Of a stretch of DNA of 64,000 nt, positions 63,104-64,000 are shown in pieces. The stretch comes from Occallatibacter savannae (GTDB lineage Bacteria > Acidobacteriota > Terriglobia > Terriglobales > Acidobacteriaceae), in assembly GCF_003131205.1 (NCBI RefSeq), contig NZ_QFFY01000001.1, forward strand, positions 496,001 to 560,000, written 5' to 3'. Numbering within the stretch: position 1 is the first letter of the stretch; the number at the start of each line of letters is the position of its first letter. The notes beneath the pieces are model-generated. The model worked only from the letters and a program-made list of their open reading frames with translations. It did no database searches and was not told the origin of the DNA. The position numbers and the translations under genes are program-made.

Positions 63104-64000
63104 TTGACGAAACTCGAACAGATTCGCGCAGCGGAATCCAAATTGCTGCTGCAGACTTACGAACGGAATCCCATACTGTTCGTCGGCGGAGAAGGCGTGC
63201 ACCTGATCGACGAGAGTGGCGCACGATACCTCGATCTGCTCAGCGGCATCGGCGTCAACGCGCTGGGGTACGGCCACCCTGCCATTGAGCAGGCCATCGT
63301 CAAGCAGAGCCGCGCCCTCATCCACACGTCGAATCTCTTCTATCACGAGGGTCAGGCTGAGCTCGCACTGCGCCTCACCGAACGAACCGGCATGGATCGC
63401 GTCTTCTTCTCCAACACCGGTACCGAAGCTTGGGAAGGCGCACTGAAGCTGGCGCGCGCACATGCAGGACTGCTCCGCGGTGAAGGCAAGCAGATCGGCA
63501 CGAAGTTTCTCGCTCTTGAGCAGAGCTTCCACGGCCGCACGTACGGCTCCATGTCGACAACCTACAAGGCGAAATACCGCGAGCCGTTTGCGCCCGGTGT
63601 CGCGGGAGTCGAGTTCGTACGCTTCAACGACGTGGCGGACCTCCGCGCCAAATTCTCCAGCGAGGTCTGCGCCATCCTCGTTGAAGCGATCCAGGGTGAA
63701 GGCGGTATCCGCCCGCTCACGCAGGAGTTCATGACCGAAGCGCGAAAGCTTGCGGACTCGACCGGCGCCTTCCTGATCGTGGACGAGATCCAGGCCGGCA
63801 TGGGCCGCACGGGCAAGTGGTGCGGATACCAGCACTACGGCGTCAAGCCTGATGTCACGACATTAGCCAAGCCGATCGCGGGCGGCATACCTCTGGGAGC
63901 GATCCTCTGCACTGAAGACGCCGCGCGCGCCATCCATGCCGGCATGCACGGCACTACCTTCGGCGGAGGACCGCTGGCATGCGCCGTTGCGATCGCTGTC
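63104..64000 (+). CDS. argD: Acetylornithine aminotransferase (partial at window end)
   Basis: Class III PLP aminotransferase making N-acetylornithine. TTG start at 63104 with GAGGAG six bases upstream. Visible: the N-terminal [79 protein letters not shown] and the PLP-lysine segment [17 protein letters not shown]. 299 codons are inside the window and the frame continues past it. Follows argB by 47 bp in the same operon. Confidence 0.95.
   Translation, partial: MTKLEQIRAAESKLLLQTYERNPILFVGGEGVHLIDESGARYLDLLSGIGVNALGYGHPAIEQAIVKQSRALIHTSNLFYHEGQAELALRLTERTGMDRVFFSNTGTEAWEGALKLARAHAGLLRGEGKQIGTKFLALEQSFHGRTYGSMSTTYKAKYREPFAPGVAGVEFVRFNDVADLRAKFSSEVCAILVEAIQGEGGIRPLTQEFMTEARKLADSTGAFLIVDEIQAGMGRTGKWCGYQHYGVKPDVTTLAKPIAGGIPLGAILCTEDAARAIHAGMHGTTFGGGPLACAVAIAV

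Overview
This window comes from a GC-rich chromosome of an acidobacterium, most likely class Terriglobia. The taxonomic clues are a VWFA-related lipoprotein-like protein of the acidobacterial type, a hopanoid block (ispH, shc, hpnH), a PPi-type phosphofructokinase, a PadR/HAAS-type regulator pair, and interspersed hairpin repeats. These are inferences from gene content; no rRNA or tRNA gene was found and no genus can be assigned. About 57 protein genes are described. Most are housekeeping or metabolic, and no phage, IS element or CRISPR array is evident.

Layout. 0-5 kb: the edge of an exopolysaccharide locus, with a fused Wzz/Wza-type export protein, a nucleotide-sugar epimerase and a UDP-sugar dehydrogenase, followed by trmO. 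6-10.4 kb: a membrane electron-transfer unit, an EtfAB:menaquinone oxidoreductase-like Fe-S protein with etfB and etfA. 10.6-21.5 kb: a sugar and sugar-acid catabolic region (DMT/GRP-like transporter, ribokinase, KDA-dehydratase-like FAH protein, KDPG aldolase, a solute-binding protein without signal peptide, a deoxyfuconate-dehydrogenase-like SDR, a second FAH protein, fucP, a dioxovalerate dehydrogenase), interrupted by a UdgX-type uracil-DNA glycosylase. 21.5-26.9 kb: vapBC, feoAB behind a promoter carrying two inverted repeats, and two exported proteins. 26.9-31.8 kb: the hopanoid block on the minus strand. 32-38.7 kb: an XRE regulator, a GH1 protein lacking its acid/base glutamate, a TPR protein, two small exported helical proteins, a SprT-like protease and a receiver protein. 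38.7-49.9 kb: a divergent Lgt-like protein, hpt, deoC, a GAF-GAF-SpoIIE phosphatase, aroA, pfk, an acyl-CoA synthetase and small membrane proteins. 50-55.9 kb: a signalling patch (active GGDEF protein, overlapping degenerate GGDEF paralogue, membrane SpoIIE phosphatase, PadR/HAAS pair). 56-60.5 kb: gltB. 60.7-64 kb: argR-argC-argB-argD, behind a promoter overlapped by two ARG-box-like sites; argD is cut by the window end.

The most unusual signal is a family of at least twelve hairpin repeats (5.5-15 kb, 46.1 kb, 52.8-52.9 kb). Their stems differ between copies but remain base-paired. Two copies carry the same type of 24-25 bp insert at the same point of the 5' arm, and two copies plus a second repeat type lie in frame inside the Fe-S oxidoreductase gene. 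Other points worth a look are the polysaccharide copolymerase/outer-membrane export fusion, the GH1 E-to-M replacement, the divergent Lgt, and the feo and arg operators.
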